Source of the DNA: CBDIDH01 sp965277595
GTDB taxonomy: Bacteria > Planctomycetota > Planctomycetia > Isosphaerales > Isosphaeraceae
Length of the DNA stretch: 64,000 nucleotides
Reading direction: 5' to 3'
Assembly (NCBI GenBank): GCA_965277595.1
Contig: CBDIDH010000002.1
Location: forward strand, 930,001 to 994,000
The translations under genes and the position numbers were made by a program. Below the pieces are notes generated by a model. The model did no database searches. It saw nothing but the letters and a program-made list of their open reading frames with translations, and had not been told where the DNA came from. This document shows positions 52,754-60,551 of the stretch, one piece after another (the first letter of the stretch is position 1; each line of letters opens with the position of its first letter).

Positions 52754-53656
52754 TTATCCGCCCGCGTTGGGAACGCCAAAGCGGTTGCGAAGGTCAACGA
52801 TGAGGGCGTCGAGGTCGTGGGGAACCTGGGCCTCGACGCGGACCTCGGTTTTCGTGAACGGATGAAGAAAGCCGAGAGTCTGGGCGTGAAGCGCCTGGCG
52901 GTGGAACGAAGCCTTGGTTCGGGGGCGGTTTCGGGGCCGATAAACGGGATCGCCGACGACCGGATGACCGATCTCGGCCATGTGGATGCGGATCTGATGG
53001 GTTCGGCCGGTTTCGAGCCAGCAGGCCACGAGCGTGGCGACCGGCCCGAACCGCTCGACGACCCGGTAATGGGTGACCGCGCGTTTTCCTTCGTTCGGTC
53101 CGCGCGCCACGCCTCGGCGAAGATCGCCACGGTCGGACACGAGCGCGAGGTCAACCGTGCCCGTCGCCGGGCCGACGATTCCTTCCACCACGGCGAGGTA
53201 CTGGCGCTCGATGTCGTGGGCCTTGAAGAGTTCCTGAAAGGCGCGGACGGCATCGGGCGTCCTCGCCAGCGCGAGCGCCCCGGAGGTGTCCATGTCGAGC
53301 CGATGAACGATGCCGACAAAGGGTCGGGCCAGGCCGTGGCGGATCGTCAGATACTTGCCCGCGCGTTCAAGCAGGGTATCGCGCTCGCGGGCGGGTGTGG
53401 GGAGGGTCAGAACCCCGGCGGGCTTGTCGACAATGAGGACGTGCCGGTCTTCGTGAAGGACGCGGAGCCGGGTGGCGACGTGTCGGGCCTTGGGCCGGTT
53501 CGGAAAGAATTCGACGGCCGAGTCGGCTTCGACCTCGCGGCCGGGCTCATCGCAGAGGTCGCCCGAGACATCAATCCGGCCGTTGCGGACAGCCTCTTGC
53601 GCGGCGCGTCGGGAGAGGCTAAAACGCTCGGCCACCAGTTTATCGAGACGGGGCAT
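52754..53656 (-). CDS. RluA-family pseudouridine synthase
   Basis: A 300-residue enzyme with an S4 RNA-binding domain (1-60, LDKLVAERFSLSRRAAQEAV) followed by the RluA catalytic core. Catalytic D121 sits in HRLDMDTSG, and RTHQIRIHMAEIGHPVVGD is conserved. It isomerises uridine in rRNA or tRNA; RluC/RluD-like, exact target not visible. Plasmid or phage signs absent. Confidence 0.93.
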   Translation of the reverse strand: MPRLDKLVAERFSLSRRAAQEAVRNGRIDVSGDLCDEPGREVEADSAVEFFPNRPKARHVATRLRVLHEDRHVLIVDKPAGVLTLPTPARERDTLLERAGKYLTIRHGLARPFVGIVHRLDMDTSGALALARTPDAVRAFQELFKAHDIERQYLAVVEGIVGPATGTVDLALVSDRGDLRRGVARGPNEGKRAVTHYRVVERFGPVATLVACWLETGRTHQIRIHMAEIGHPVVGDPVYRPRNRPRTKASFHRQALHAQTLGFLHPFTKTEVRVEAQVPHDLDALIVDLRNRFGVPNAGG

Positions 53657-53842
53657 GAATGAAGATCAGCGGTCGGGGATCATCGTTCATCGCATCGGAC
53701 CTGGCAAGGAGACGCACCCCGCCCCACAGCCCGTTGATGAGACTGACCATGATAGCAGGGAATCGCGATCCGTGATACCTGGGCGAATGCGATCGGCCAC
53801 GCTCGAAGTCTCGGCTGCGGAGTTTCCGCGACCTGGGTCCGA

Positions 53843-54076
53843 AGGGCAAAGGGCAAAGGGCAAAGGGCAAAGGGCAGAAGGGCAGAAGGGCAAAGGGCAA
53901 AGGGCAGAAGGGCAGAAGGGCAGAAGGGCAGAAGGGCAAAGGGCAAAGGGCAAAGGGCAGAAGGGCAAAGGGCAGAAGGGCAAAGGGCAGAAGGGCAGAA
54001 GGGCAGAAGGGCAGAAGGGCAGAAGGGCAGAAGGGCAACTGTGTCCTTTGCCCTTCTGCCCTTCTGTCCTTTGTCC
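53843..54076. repeat. heptad/octad-unit inverted repeat, copy 10 (long GGGCAAA/GGGCAGAA array)
   Basis: A 194-nt left array (53843-54036) mixes GGGCAAA (7 nt) and GGGCAGAA (8 nt) units. A short right arm of CCCTTCTG/GTCC units (54043-54076) is complementary. It fills most of the gap between two minus-strand genes. The open frame through it is low-complexity and not a gene. Confidence 0.9.
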
Positions 54077-54115
54077 TATGTTGTGTCAGCAATGAAGCAA
54101 CCAAAAGAAGCAGCG

Positions 54116-55519
54116 TCAAAGATCCCAGACGCGGGTGCCGTTGCGGAAGCAGGAGACGATGCCGTCTTCGCTGACCTTGAGGACAGGCCCAAAGTGGCTG
54201 GCGGCGATGGCGGCGGTGGTCCGGGCGCCTTCGGCGGTGATCAGGCCGTGGTGCATCGAGGCGTCCTGTCGGAGAATCGCGCCGAAGGCGATCAGACGCC
54301 CGGCGCGATCGGTGGCCAGAGCGCCATCGATTCCGGAAAGGGCTTCGAGAACGGCCGGGGCGAGCGTGGTCACGTCGCGACCGCGAGCCAGATAGTGCAA
54401 GGCACGCTTGGCCAGGGGGTCGCCGGGGGTCAACTCGGCGGGAGGTCCGTCGCCGGGTTCGCTGCTGAGAATGTCGTGCGAGGCGATCAGGCGGCCGATC
54501 GCGGACGGGGGATCATCCACGACGACGAAGAGGCCCCCCTGGCGAGTTTCTGCCAGATCAAGAGCCGTTTGATAGAGAGCGTGCGCGAGCGGGTTGTTGG
54601 CGACGGCCTCGCGCCAGAAGGCGTATTTCGCCGCGGGATCAAGAATCCGCCAGCGGCCATGCGCGAAGGCAAACGCCTGGGCACCGCGGGCGAAGAGCTT
54701 GATCTCCTGGTTCGGGCTTAAAACCAGGCAGACGTGGCCGCCCGTGCGGGTCGATCGCGCGTGGGCGGAATAGGCCCGGGCGCAGGGGATCTCGTTCGCG
54801 CTCTCGCAGGCCGGACCGGCCCAGCGGTCGACGTCAATGATCTCAACAAGTCGGCCCTCGCGATCGACCAGAAAGAGCGTCCGTTTGCCGTCGCAGAGCC
54901 GATGCAGGCTCTTGAGGCTGGTCAATTCAACGCCATACGCGAGGGCATCGGCCGGGGTGGCCTGGCGGGGATGAATCGTGTCTTCGCCGAGCAAGAGCGC
55001 GCCGGTCGAGACCCGACGGTTTTCATACGTGGAAAGCGCCGCGGTGCGAAGAGTCTCCACGGTCGAGGCGATCCGGCTCGGCCTTGAGACCGGCAGGCTG
55101 TACGACGCCGGCTCGACGAAGGCGGCGATGTAATGGTCTTCCGACCCGCCCCGGAAGAGGTCGAGACGAGGCGACTGGCCAAAGCCGAACATGTGGTGAT
55201 AGCGCAGGCCAAGCACCGCGCCAATCGCCCGGATCATCTTGCGTTCGTGCGCCGAGAATCGACCGCCGTCGCGCGGTCCCACGGCGTATCGGGCGCCGAA
55301 GATTTCGACCTCGTCGCCCGCGTCGTCTTCATGAAGTCGGCAGGCGGGACCAGCGCGGAGGTCGCCCGAAGGGGGCCGGGGGTCGACCGGTTCGAACCGG
55401 CAGACGGGGTAGAACCCCATCAGGTCGCGTCGGAAGACGCCGACGAACAGGTCGGCCACGGCCTGGACATCGCGCAGGCCCTGGGCGGTCGTCGCATGGG
55501 GGCGCGCCGTGGCGCTCAT
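54116..55519 (-). CDS. DisA_N/DAC-like sensor-domain protein of unknown output
   Basis: From ATG 55519, with GGAGG about 9 nt upstream, 467 residues. The C-terminal 70 residues resemble the diadenylate cyclase (DisA_N) core: SGIDGALATDRAGRLIAFGA for the DGA motif, then GARTTAAIAAS for the RHR region, here without the catalytic His-Arg. It is thus more like an inactive, nucleotide-sensing DAC relative (the DACN-type families described by comparative genomics). The front 380 residues have alternating strands and LFLVDREGRLVEIID but no recognised family. It may bind a nucleotide messenger. Confidence 0.55.
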   Translation of the reverse strand: MSATARPHATTAQGLRDVQAVADLFVGVFRRDLMGFYPVCRFEPVDPRPPSGDLRAGPACRLHEDDAGDEVEIFGARYAVGPRDGGRFSAHERKMIRAIGAVLGLRYHHMFGFGQSPRLDLFRGGSEDHYIAAFVEPASYSLPVSRPSRIASTVETLRTAALSTYENRRVSTGALLLGEDTIHPRQATPADALAYGVELTSLKSLHRLCDGKRTLFLVDREGRLVEIIDVDRWAGPACESANEIPCARAYSAHARSTRTGGHVCLVLSPNQEIKLFARGAQAFAFAHGRWRILDPAAKYAFWREAVANNPLAHALYQTALDLAETRQGGLFVVVDDPPSAIGRLIASHDILSSEPGDGPPAELTPGDPLAKRALHYLARGRDVTTLAPAVLEALSGIDGALATDRAGRLIAFGAILRQDASMHHGLITAEGARTTAAIAASHFGPVLKVSEDGIVSCFRNGTRVWDL

Positions 55520-55638
55520 GGCTCGCTCCTCCCTTGAGCGCGTCACTCTTACTCAACGGTCGCTCGGTTCGCGGTTCCCTGGCCCGACGGATCGTCGGCC
55601 GGACCTCCATGCATTTGCGTCCATCATACACGTCCGCC

Positions 55639-55656
55639 TTGGCACGGGGAAGGCAA
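55639..55656 (+). promoter_or_regulatory. candidate sigma-54 promoter
   Basis: TTGGCACGGGGAAGGCAA has GG and GC separated by 10 nt, matching the sigma-54 -24/-12 pattern; the -12 element is AGGCA instead of TTGCA. It points toward the gene at 55972. A chance match cannot be excluded. Confidence 0.35.
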
Positions 55657-55694
55657 TTTTGGAGGCGCGGTCAGGGTGCTTTCATTTCCTGGAA

Positions 55695-55788
55695 ATGACC
55701 AAGGACCGATGACCGAGGAAAAATCGAGAATCAGGAAGGACAAGCAAGAGCCGTATCGACCTTTTTCGGTCATCGGTCATCGGTCATG
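55695..55788. repeat. heptad-unit inverted repeat, copy 11
   Basis: Left arm ATGACCAAGGACCGATGACC-type units (55695-55718), a core of about 46 nt, and right arm (55765-55788). The core read on the minus strand is nearly the same as the plus-strand core of copy 14. Confidence 0.9.
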
Positions 55789-55971
55789 AATGGTCGATTC
55801 CCGCGCCGCGGCCAGTTTCCTTCTCGCCAAAAATCTCCGATCCGAACTCCTCTGGCCGGGGTTGAATGGAAGAAGACCCCCCGCGAGATTCCAACCATCA
55901 ACAAGCAAGCCTGCCTTGCCTTCCTGATAGTATCAATCAGGAATCTGTTCTCTCCCATTCAGGAGTTCGAG

Positions 55972-56544
55972 ATGAGACTCGATCGATCGTTCGCCCGCGT
56001 GCTGGTTGCCGCCCTCTTGGTTCTGGGCGTCGCGGGCGAGGTGAGGGCGGCCCTTCCGGGGGGACTGCTCTTGCAGCGCAGGGGTTACCGAATCCAGATT
56101 CCCGCCAAGCCCGCCGTCATCGATAGCTCGCCAACGATCGAGACCTTGAACAAGGCCCTGAAAGCCCTTGGATCGACCGACCTCCCTTACGACGGGCACC
56201 GTGAGAAGGCCGTTGCCCATGTTGCCGCGGCGATTCACCATCTGGAAACGCCCACAACTCACGGCCGGAGCAACGCCGCGATCGAAAAGGCCGCCTCGGG
56301 CAATCATCCCTCGGCCACCAAAACCGCGACAACCCCACAGGCGGCCTCGGACGAGGCGCTTCACAAGGCCAAGACCATTCTCTTCAACGCCCACCACCAG
56401 CTTGCCGACCACACCGCCTCGCGCGGCCATCTTCGCGCCGACGCCAACGTGAGAATCGCCATCGACGAGATCGTCCACGCCCTCAATCCCCCGGCAACAG
56501 CAACGGGAACAGCAACGGCGACCGCCGCGACCCATAACAAGTAA
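55972..56544 (+). CDS. small secreted His/Ala-rich protein of unknown function
   Basis: From ATG 55972 (AGGAG 7 nt upstream), 190 residues: signal peptide about 1-25 ending VRA, then helical, Ala- and His-rich sequence with repeated IHHLET and NAHHQLADH stretches, and a Thr/Ala tail. Several His pairs could bind metal. No family recognised. Confidence 0.7.
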   Translation: MRLDRSFARVLVAALLVLGVAGEVRAALPGGLLLQRRGYRIQIPAKPAVIDSSPTIETLNKALKALGSTDLPYDGHREKAVAHVAAAIHHLETPTTHGRSNAAIEKAASGNHPSATKTATTPQAASDEALHKAKTILFNAHHQLADHTASRGHLRADANVRIAIDEIVHALNPPATATGTATATAATHNK

Positions 56545-56721
56545 GCCTCGGTCTCAGGCTCGCCCTCGAATCTTGAATTTGTGGAAATTTCGAGGCTCCC
56601 GGGTTCCGCATTTGCGGGCAATGGTCCGATGAACGGGCTGATCAGGTTCGCCGTGTCGTCCCGATCGGTTCGGAAGATGTTGAACCCAATGCGAGCCAGC
56701 ACAACAACAGGGAGCCAGGTC

Positions 56722-57207
56722 ATGGACCGTCGCGAATTGTTTGGTGCTTTCGGGGCTGCCGCCGCCGGACTGATGGCCACCAGCGCCTTCGCCGCGCCCG
56801 GCGACGAGGACAAAGGACATCATCACCACCACATGGACAAGGTCCATGAAGATTGTCTGAAAGCCTGCGGCGAGTGCGCCGTGGCCTGTAACATGATGGC
56901 CCATCATTGCCTCGACCAGATCGTTGAAGGCAAGGGCGACGCCAAGCGACACGCCCGGGCGCACTCCTTGGCGATGGACTGCCAGTCCTTCTGTGTCCTC
57001 TCGGCCACCCTGATTGCCCGCAAGAGCGAGTTGATGGCCTTCTCTTGCGGCGCCTGCTCCGATGCCTGCGACGCCTGCGCCGACGAGTGCGAGAAGCCCG
57101 GCGGCGACGACGCCATGAAAGCCTGCGCCGAGAAGTGTCGCGCCTGCGAAAAGACCTGTCGCGAGATGGTCAAACACATGAAAAGCATGACCTCGCCCCA
57201 CGCCTGA
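56722..57207 (+). CDS. Csp1-like copper-storage four-helix-bundle protein (Tat-exported)
   Basis: From ATG 56722 (GGAG about 9 nt upstream), 161 residues. The N terminus MDRRELFGAFGAAAAG is a twin-Arg-type signal. A short His stretch follows, then 16 Cys spaced along four helices (EDCLKACGECAVACN, DCQSFC, SCGACSDACDACADEC, KACAEKCRACEKTC), the pattern of copper-storage proteins that line a tube with Cys thiolates. It would sequester Cu(I) outside the cytoplasm. Csp1 of methanotrophs has 13 Cys; this one has more. Confidence 0.85.
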   Translation: MDRRELFGAFGAAAAGLMATSAFAAPGDEDKGHHHHHMDKVHEDCLKACGECAVACNMMAHHCLDQIVEGKGDAKRHARAHSLAMDCQSFCVLSATLIARKSELMAFSCGACSDACDACADECEKPGGDDAMKACAEKCRACEKTCREMVKHMKSMTSPHA

Positions 57208-57372
57208 CCCGAAAACAAAACAGAAATTCCGCCCGAACCGCGACGATCGACCCGAGTTTTCTCTGGCATCCGACGGCCCGTTCCGCCATCCTCAGACTGT
57301 TCAAGAGGACGAAGGGTTGGGGAACGGGCTCAACCCCCTTTCCCAGAAGAAGGGCGTCGGGGGTGCGCGGCG

Positions 57373-58632
57373 ATGCGAACGATCGGACGGACGAGGTTTT
57401 CGGCGGGCGTCCTCGCGGTTCTCACGGCCTCGCTCATCGGGACAGCATGCGCGGCCGATTTCCCGAGCTTTCAGGCTCAGGAGATCGACGCGCGCGTCGG
57501 CAACATCTGCTACGCGGTGACCACGGCCGACGTCAACCTTGATGGCAAGGTGGACGCCGTCGCCGTTTCTGAAGATGGCGTCTACTGGTACGCGAACCCA
57601 TCCTGGAACAAGCAGACCATTATCAAAGACGCCACCGCGCGTGATAATGTCTGCATTCAGGCCCACGATATCGACGGCGACGGCAAGGAAGATTTCGCGC
57701 TCGGAGCCGCCTGGCAACCGGCCAACACGAAGACCGGCGGCACGATCCAGTGGTTGACCCGAGGGGCCGACCTGACGCAGCCCTGGAAGGTGATTCCGAT
57801 CGGTCAGGAACCGACCGTGCACCGGATGCGCTGGGGTGTTCTGGCCGGATCGGGCAAGAAAGAGCTTGTCGTCGCCCCTTTGCAAGGCCGAGGCGCGAAG
57901 GGGCCGAACTGGGGCGAAGGGCAGGGGGTTCGCATCCTCGTTTACAGCGTTCCGGCCGACCCGGCGAAGGCTCCTTGGAAATTTGAGGTTGCCGATGAGT
58001 CGTTGCACACGACCCACAACCTCCAACTGATTGACCTCGACGGCGACGGTCGCGACGAGATTGTCGTGGCGGCCTGGGAAGGGGTCTTTATCCTGGCTCG
58101 CGACGAGTCGGGCCGCTGGTCGAAGAAGCAGATCGGCACAGGCAACCAGACGAGTTCGCCGAACAAGGGGGCGAGCGAGGTCAAGGTCGGCCGGTTCGCG
58201 AACGGAAATCGGTTCGTCGCCACGATTGAGCCCTGGCACGGCTTTCAGGTCGTCGTTTACACGCCGCCGGCCGCCGGAACCGGCCTCTGGGATCGTCGCG
58301 TGATTGACGAACCCTTGCAGTGGGGACACGCCGTCTGGTGCGCCGACGTTGACGGCGACGGCGGCGATGAATTGATCATTGGCCAGCGCGACAAGAGCAA
58401 CGATCCCAAGCGGACCCCCGTCGGCCCTGGCGTCTTCATCTATGACCCGACCTTCGCCAGCGCCGAGGCTCCGAACCCGACCTGGACCCGCCACGTTGTC
58501 GACGACGGCGGAATCGGCTGCGAGGATCTGGTCGCGGCCGACTTCAACGGCGACGGCCGCCCCGATATCCTGGCCGGCGGTCGTTCCACCCACAACGTCA
58601 AGATCTACTGGAACAGGGCGGCGGGACGGTAG
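57373..58632 (+). CDS. secreted FG-GAP/VCBS repeat protein
   Basis: A 419-residue protein with signal peptide (about 1-27) and five or more repeats with Ca-binding-like DxDGDG loops: ADVNLDGKVD, HDIDGDGKEDF, IDLDGDGRDEIV, DVDGDGGDELI and DFNGDGRPDIL, consistent with a beta-propeller. It is probably extracellular or periplasmic and binds carbohydrates or proteins. No catalytic residues recognised. Confidence 0.82.
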   Translation: MRTIGRTRFSAGVLAVLTASLIGTACAADFPSFQAQEIDARVGNICYAVTTADVNLDGKVDAVAVSEDGVYWYANPSWNKQTIIKDATARDNVCIQAHDIDGDGKEDFALGAAWQPANTKTGGTIQWLTRGADLTQPWKVIPIGQEPTVHRMRWGVLAGSGKKELVVAPLQGRGAKGPNWGEGQGVRILVYSVPADPAKAPWKFEVADESLHTTHNLQLIDLDGDGRDEIVVAAWEGVFILARDESGRWSKKQIGTGNQTSSPNKGASEVKVGRFANGNRFVATIEPWHGFQVVVYTPPAAGTGLWDRRVIDEPLQWGHAVWCADVDGDGGDELIIGQRDKSNDPKRTPVGPGVFIYDPTFASAEAPNPTWTRHVVDDGGIGCEDLVAADFNGDGRPDILAGGRSTHNVKIYWNRAAGR

Positions 58633-58682
58633 TTCGAATCCCTTCCACCGCGTTCTGATTCTTCGAAGTCCGTCGAGCGACC

Positions 58683-59666
58683 ATGAAAGCGATCGTGATT
58701 ACCCGCCCAGGCGGGCCGAACGTTCTGGAAGTTCAGGACGTGCCGACGCCCGAGCCGAGGGGCGATCAGGTCCGCGTCCGGGTCCGTGCCTGCGGTCTGA
58801 ACCGGGCCGACCTGATGCAGTGCCGCGGCTATTATCCCGCGCCCAAGGGAGCGCCGACCGATATCCCCGGCCTGGAGTATGCCGGGGAGATCGATGCGCT
58901 CGGGCCGAATGTCGTCGGCTCGTTGGCTGTCGGCGATCGGGTCTTCGGCATCGTCGCCGGGGGGGGGCAGGCGGAATACGTGGTGACGCCCGAACGGATG
59001 GCGGTGCCGATTCCCGCGAACCTCGACTTCGAACAGGCCGGGGCCGTTCCTGAAGTCTTCATCACGGCTCATGATGCCCTGGAAGGTCGGGCGCGGCTCC
59101 GGCCCGGCGAATCCGTACTGATTCACGCGATCGGCAGCGGAGTCGGCACGGCCGCCGTTCAGCTGGCGCGGGCGATGGGCTGCACCATCTTCGGCACCTC
59201 GCGGACGGTCGACAAACTGATTCGCGCCGCGGAGTTCGGCCTGGATGTCGGGATCGAGAGCCCCCTTCAAGATTTTGCCGAGGTCGTCCTTGAACGGACC
59301 GGGGGGCGCGGGGTCGACGCGGTGATTGACCTGATCGGGGCGCCCGTTTTTGAGGGGAACCTCAAGGCACTTTCGACCCGGGGGCGGCTGGTGATCGTCG
59401 GCCTGCTTGGCGGCGGAACGGGAACGGTTGACCTCTCGGCCGTCCTTCGCAAGCGGATTCAGATCGAAGGGACAACCTTGAGGGCGCGGCCGATCGAGGA
59501 AAAAATCGCGGCGACCCGGGCGTTCGCGGATCGGGTCGTCCCGTGGCTGGAGCGCGGGCTAGTCCGTCCGGTCATCGACCGCGTCTTCCCCCTGGAGGAC
59601 GTCCGGTCGGCGCAAGAGCGGCTGGAAGCCAACCTCGGCTTCGGCAAGGTCGTCTTGCGGGTCTGA
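58683..59666 (+). CDS. NAD(P)H:quinone oxidoreductase-like MDR protein
   Basis: Medium-chain dehydrogenase without structural zinc, 327 residues. Features are the N-terminal GroES-like fold with CGLNRADLMQ, the NADP-binding HAIGSGVGTAAVQLARAMG and a C-terminal VFPLEDVRSAQERLE segment, placing it with PIG3/zeta-crystallin quinone reductases. It would reduce quinones with NADPH. Its 3' end overlaps the convergent ABC ATPase gene by 108 nt. Confidence 0.88.
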   Translation: MKAIVITRPGGPNVLEVQDVPTPEPRGDQVRVRVRACGLNRADLMQCRGYYPAPKGAPTDIPGLEYAGEIDALGPNVVGSLAVGDRVFGIVAGGGQAEYVVTPERMAVPIPANLDFEQAGAVPEVFITAHDALEGRARLRPGESVLIHAIGSGVGTAAVQLARAMGCTIFGTSRTVDKLIRAAEFGLDVGIESPLQDFAEVVLERTGGRGVDAVIDLIGAPVFEGNLKALSTRGRLVIVGLLGGGTGTVDLSAVLRKRIQIEGTTLRARPIEEKIAATRAFADRVVPWLERGLVRPVIDRVFPLEDVRSAQERLEANLGFGKVVLRV

Positions 59667-60344
59667 CCCCGACGGCTCGCTCGGCTTGAGCTGGCCGTCC
59701 TGGATTTCTAGAACGAGATCATCCGGGGTAATGAACCGGCGGTCGTGGGTGACGATCACCAGCGTTGTCTTGTGATGGTCCTGAAGGCGGCGAAGAATCT
59801 TGTAAATCTCGTCGCCGGTTTTTGAATCAAGCTGGCCGTTCGGCTCGTCGCCGAGGACGAGAATCGGGTCCTTGATCAAGGCCCTAGCGATCGCCACGCG
59901 CTGTTGTTCGCCTCCGGACATCTGATACGGGCGATGGTCGAGGCGTTCCGACAACCCCACCTCGGCCAGAAGTTTCTCGGCCTTTTCCCGCATTCCGTCG
60001 GGAACTCCGCGAGGCAGGAACGGAATCAGGACGTTCTCGACCGCGGTCAGGTTGCTGATCAGGTTGAACGACTGAAAAATGAAGCCGACCTTGTCGCGTC
60101 GGTAGGTGTTCGACTCAGCCTCCGACATCGTCGTCAGGTCGGTCCCCTCGACCTTGATCGTCCCCGAGCTTGGCCGGTCAAGCGCTCCGAGCAAGTACAG
60201 TAACGTGCTCTTGCCCGACCCCGACGGCCCGACAATGAACGCGAACCGGCCCTTGCCGATTTGACAGCTCACGCCCCTCAGCGCATCGACCTGACGGTCG
60301 CCGCTCTTGAACGACTTATGAACGTCGACCACTTCGATCATCAT
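59559..60344 (-). CDS. ABC transporter ATP-binding protein (MacB/LolD type)
   Basis: A 261-residue ATPase: Walker A GPSGSGKS at 39-46, signature MSGGEQQR at 142-149 and Walker B VLGDEPNGQLD at 163-173, where the usual T-G-N is N-G-Q, and the H-loop TH at 199-200. The core ends near residue 225; the remaining 36 are encoded opposite the quinone-oxidoreductase gene and look like an extension produced by loss of an earlier stop. It works with the permease upstream, across a heptad repeat. Confidence 0.92.
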   Translation of the reverse strand: MMIEVVDVHKSFKSGDRQVDALRGVSCQIGKGRFAFIVGPSGSGKSTLLYLLGALDRPSSGTIKVEGTDLTTMSEAESNTYRRDKVGFIFQSFNLISNLTAVENVLIPFLPRGVPDGMREKAEKLLAEVGLSERLDHRPYQMSGGEQQRVAIARALIKDPILVLGDEPNGQLDSKTGDEIYKILRRLQDHHKTTLVIVTHDRRFITPDDLVLEIQDGQLKPSEPSGSDPQDDLAEAEVGFQPLLRRPDVLQGEDAVDDRTD

Positions 60345-60410
60345 CGTCCTCGAACGGAAGACTCACTGACTCCGCCCCTCACACAGACCGACGCCGACGC
60401 TTTCATCATT

Positions 60411-60496
60411 GATGACCGATGACCAGGGACCGATGACCAAGGAATCAAGGATTTCAGATTTTTCGGTTGGTCATCGGTCATCGGCCATTGGTCATC
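60411..60496. repeat. heptad-unit inverted repeat, copy 12, inside the ABC operon
   Basis: Left arm of GACCGAT/GACCAGG/GACCAAG units (60411-60442) and right arm of GGTC units (60467-60496), in the 207-nt gap between permease and ATPase genes. Confidence 0.9.
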
Positions 60497-60551
60497 AAAG
60501 AATTGAAACTCGAACATAATACACACCTGTTTTCCACGCGTCCCCGCCGTT

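Larger units (their letters stand above)
55520..55971. other. gap holding a candidate sigma-54 promoter and heptad repeat 11
   Basis: A 452-nt gap between divergent genes. It contains the sites listed separately and no credible gene; open frames crossing it on the plus strand read through the repeat. Confidence 0.55.

Noticed and set aside
53640..54119. Open frame on the minus strand giving a Leu/Pro/Cys/Ala repeat protein.
   Set aside because: It is a translation of the GGGCAGAA array; composition and position mark it as non-coding.
55786..55971. An upstream start for the small secreted protein gene, giving a 252-residue protein.
   Set aside because: That extension begins just after the heptad repeat and lacks a ribosome site, whereas ATG 55972 has AGGAG and opens on a signal peptide.
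58630..58650. GTTCGAATCCC resembling a tRNA T-arm.
   Set aside because: It overlaps the end of the FG-GAP gene region and no acceptor, D or anticodon stems can be built around it.
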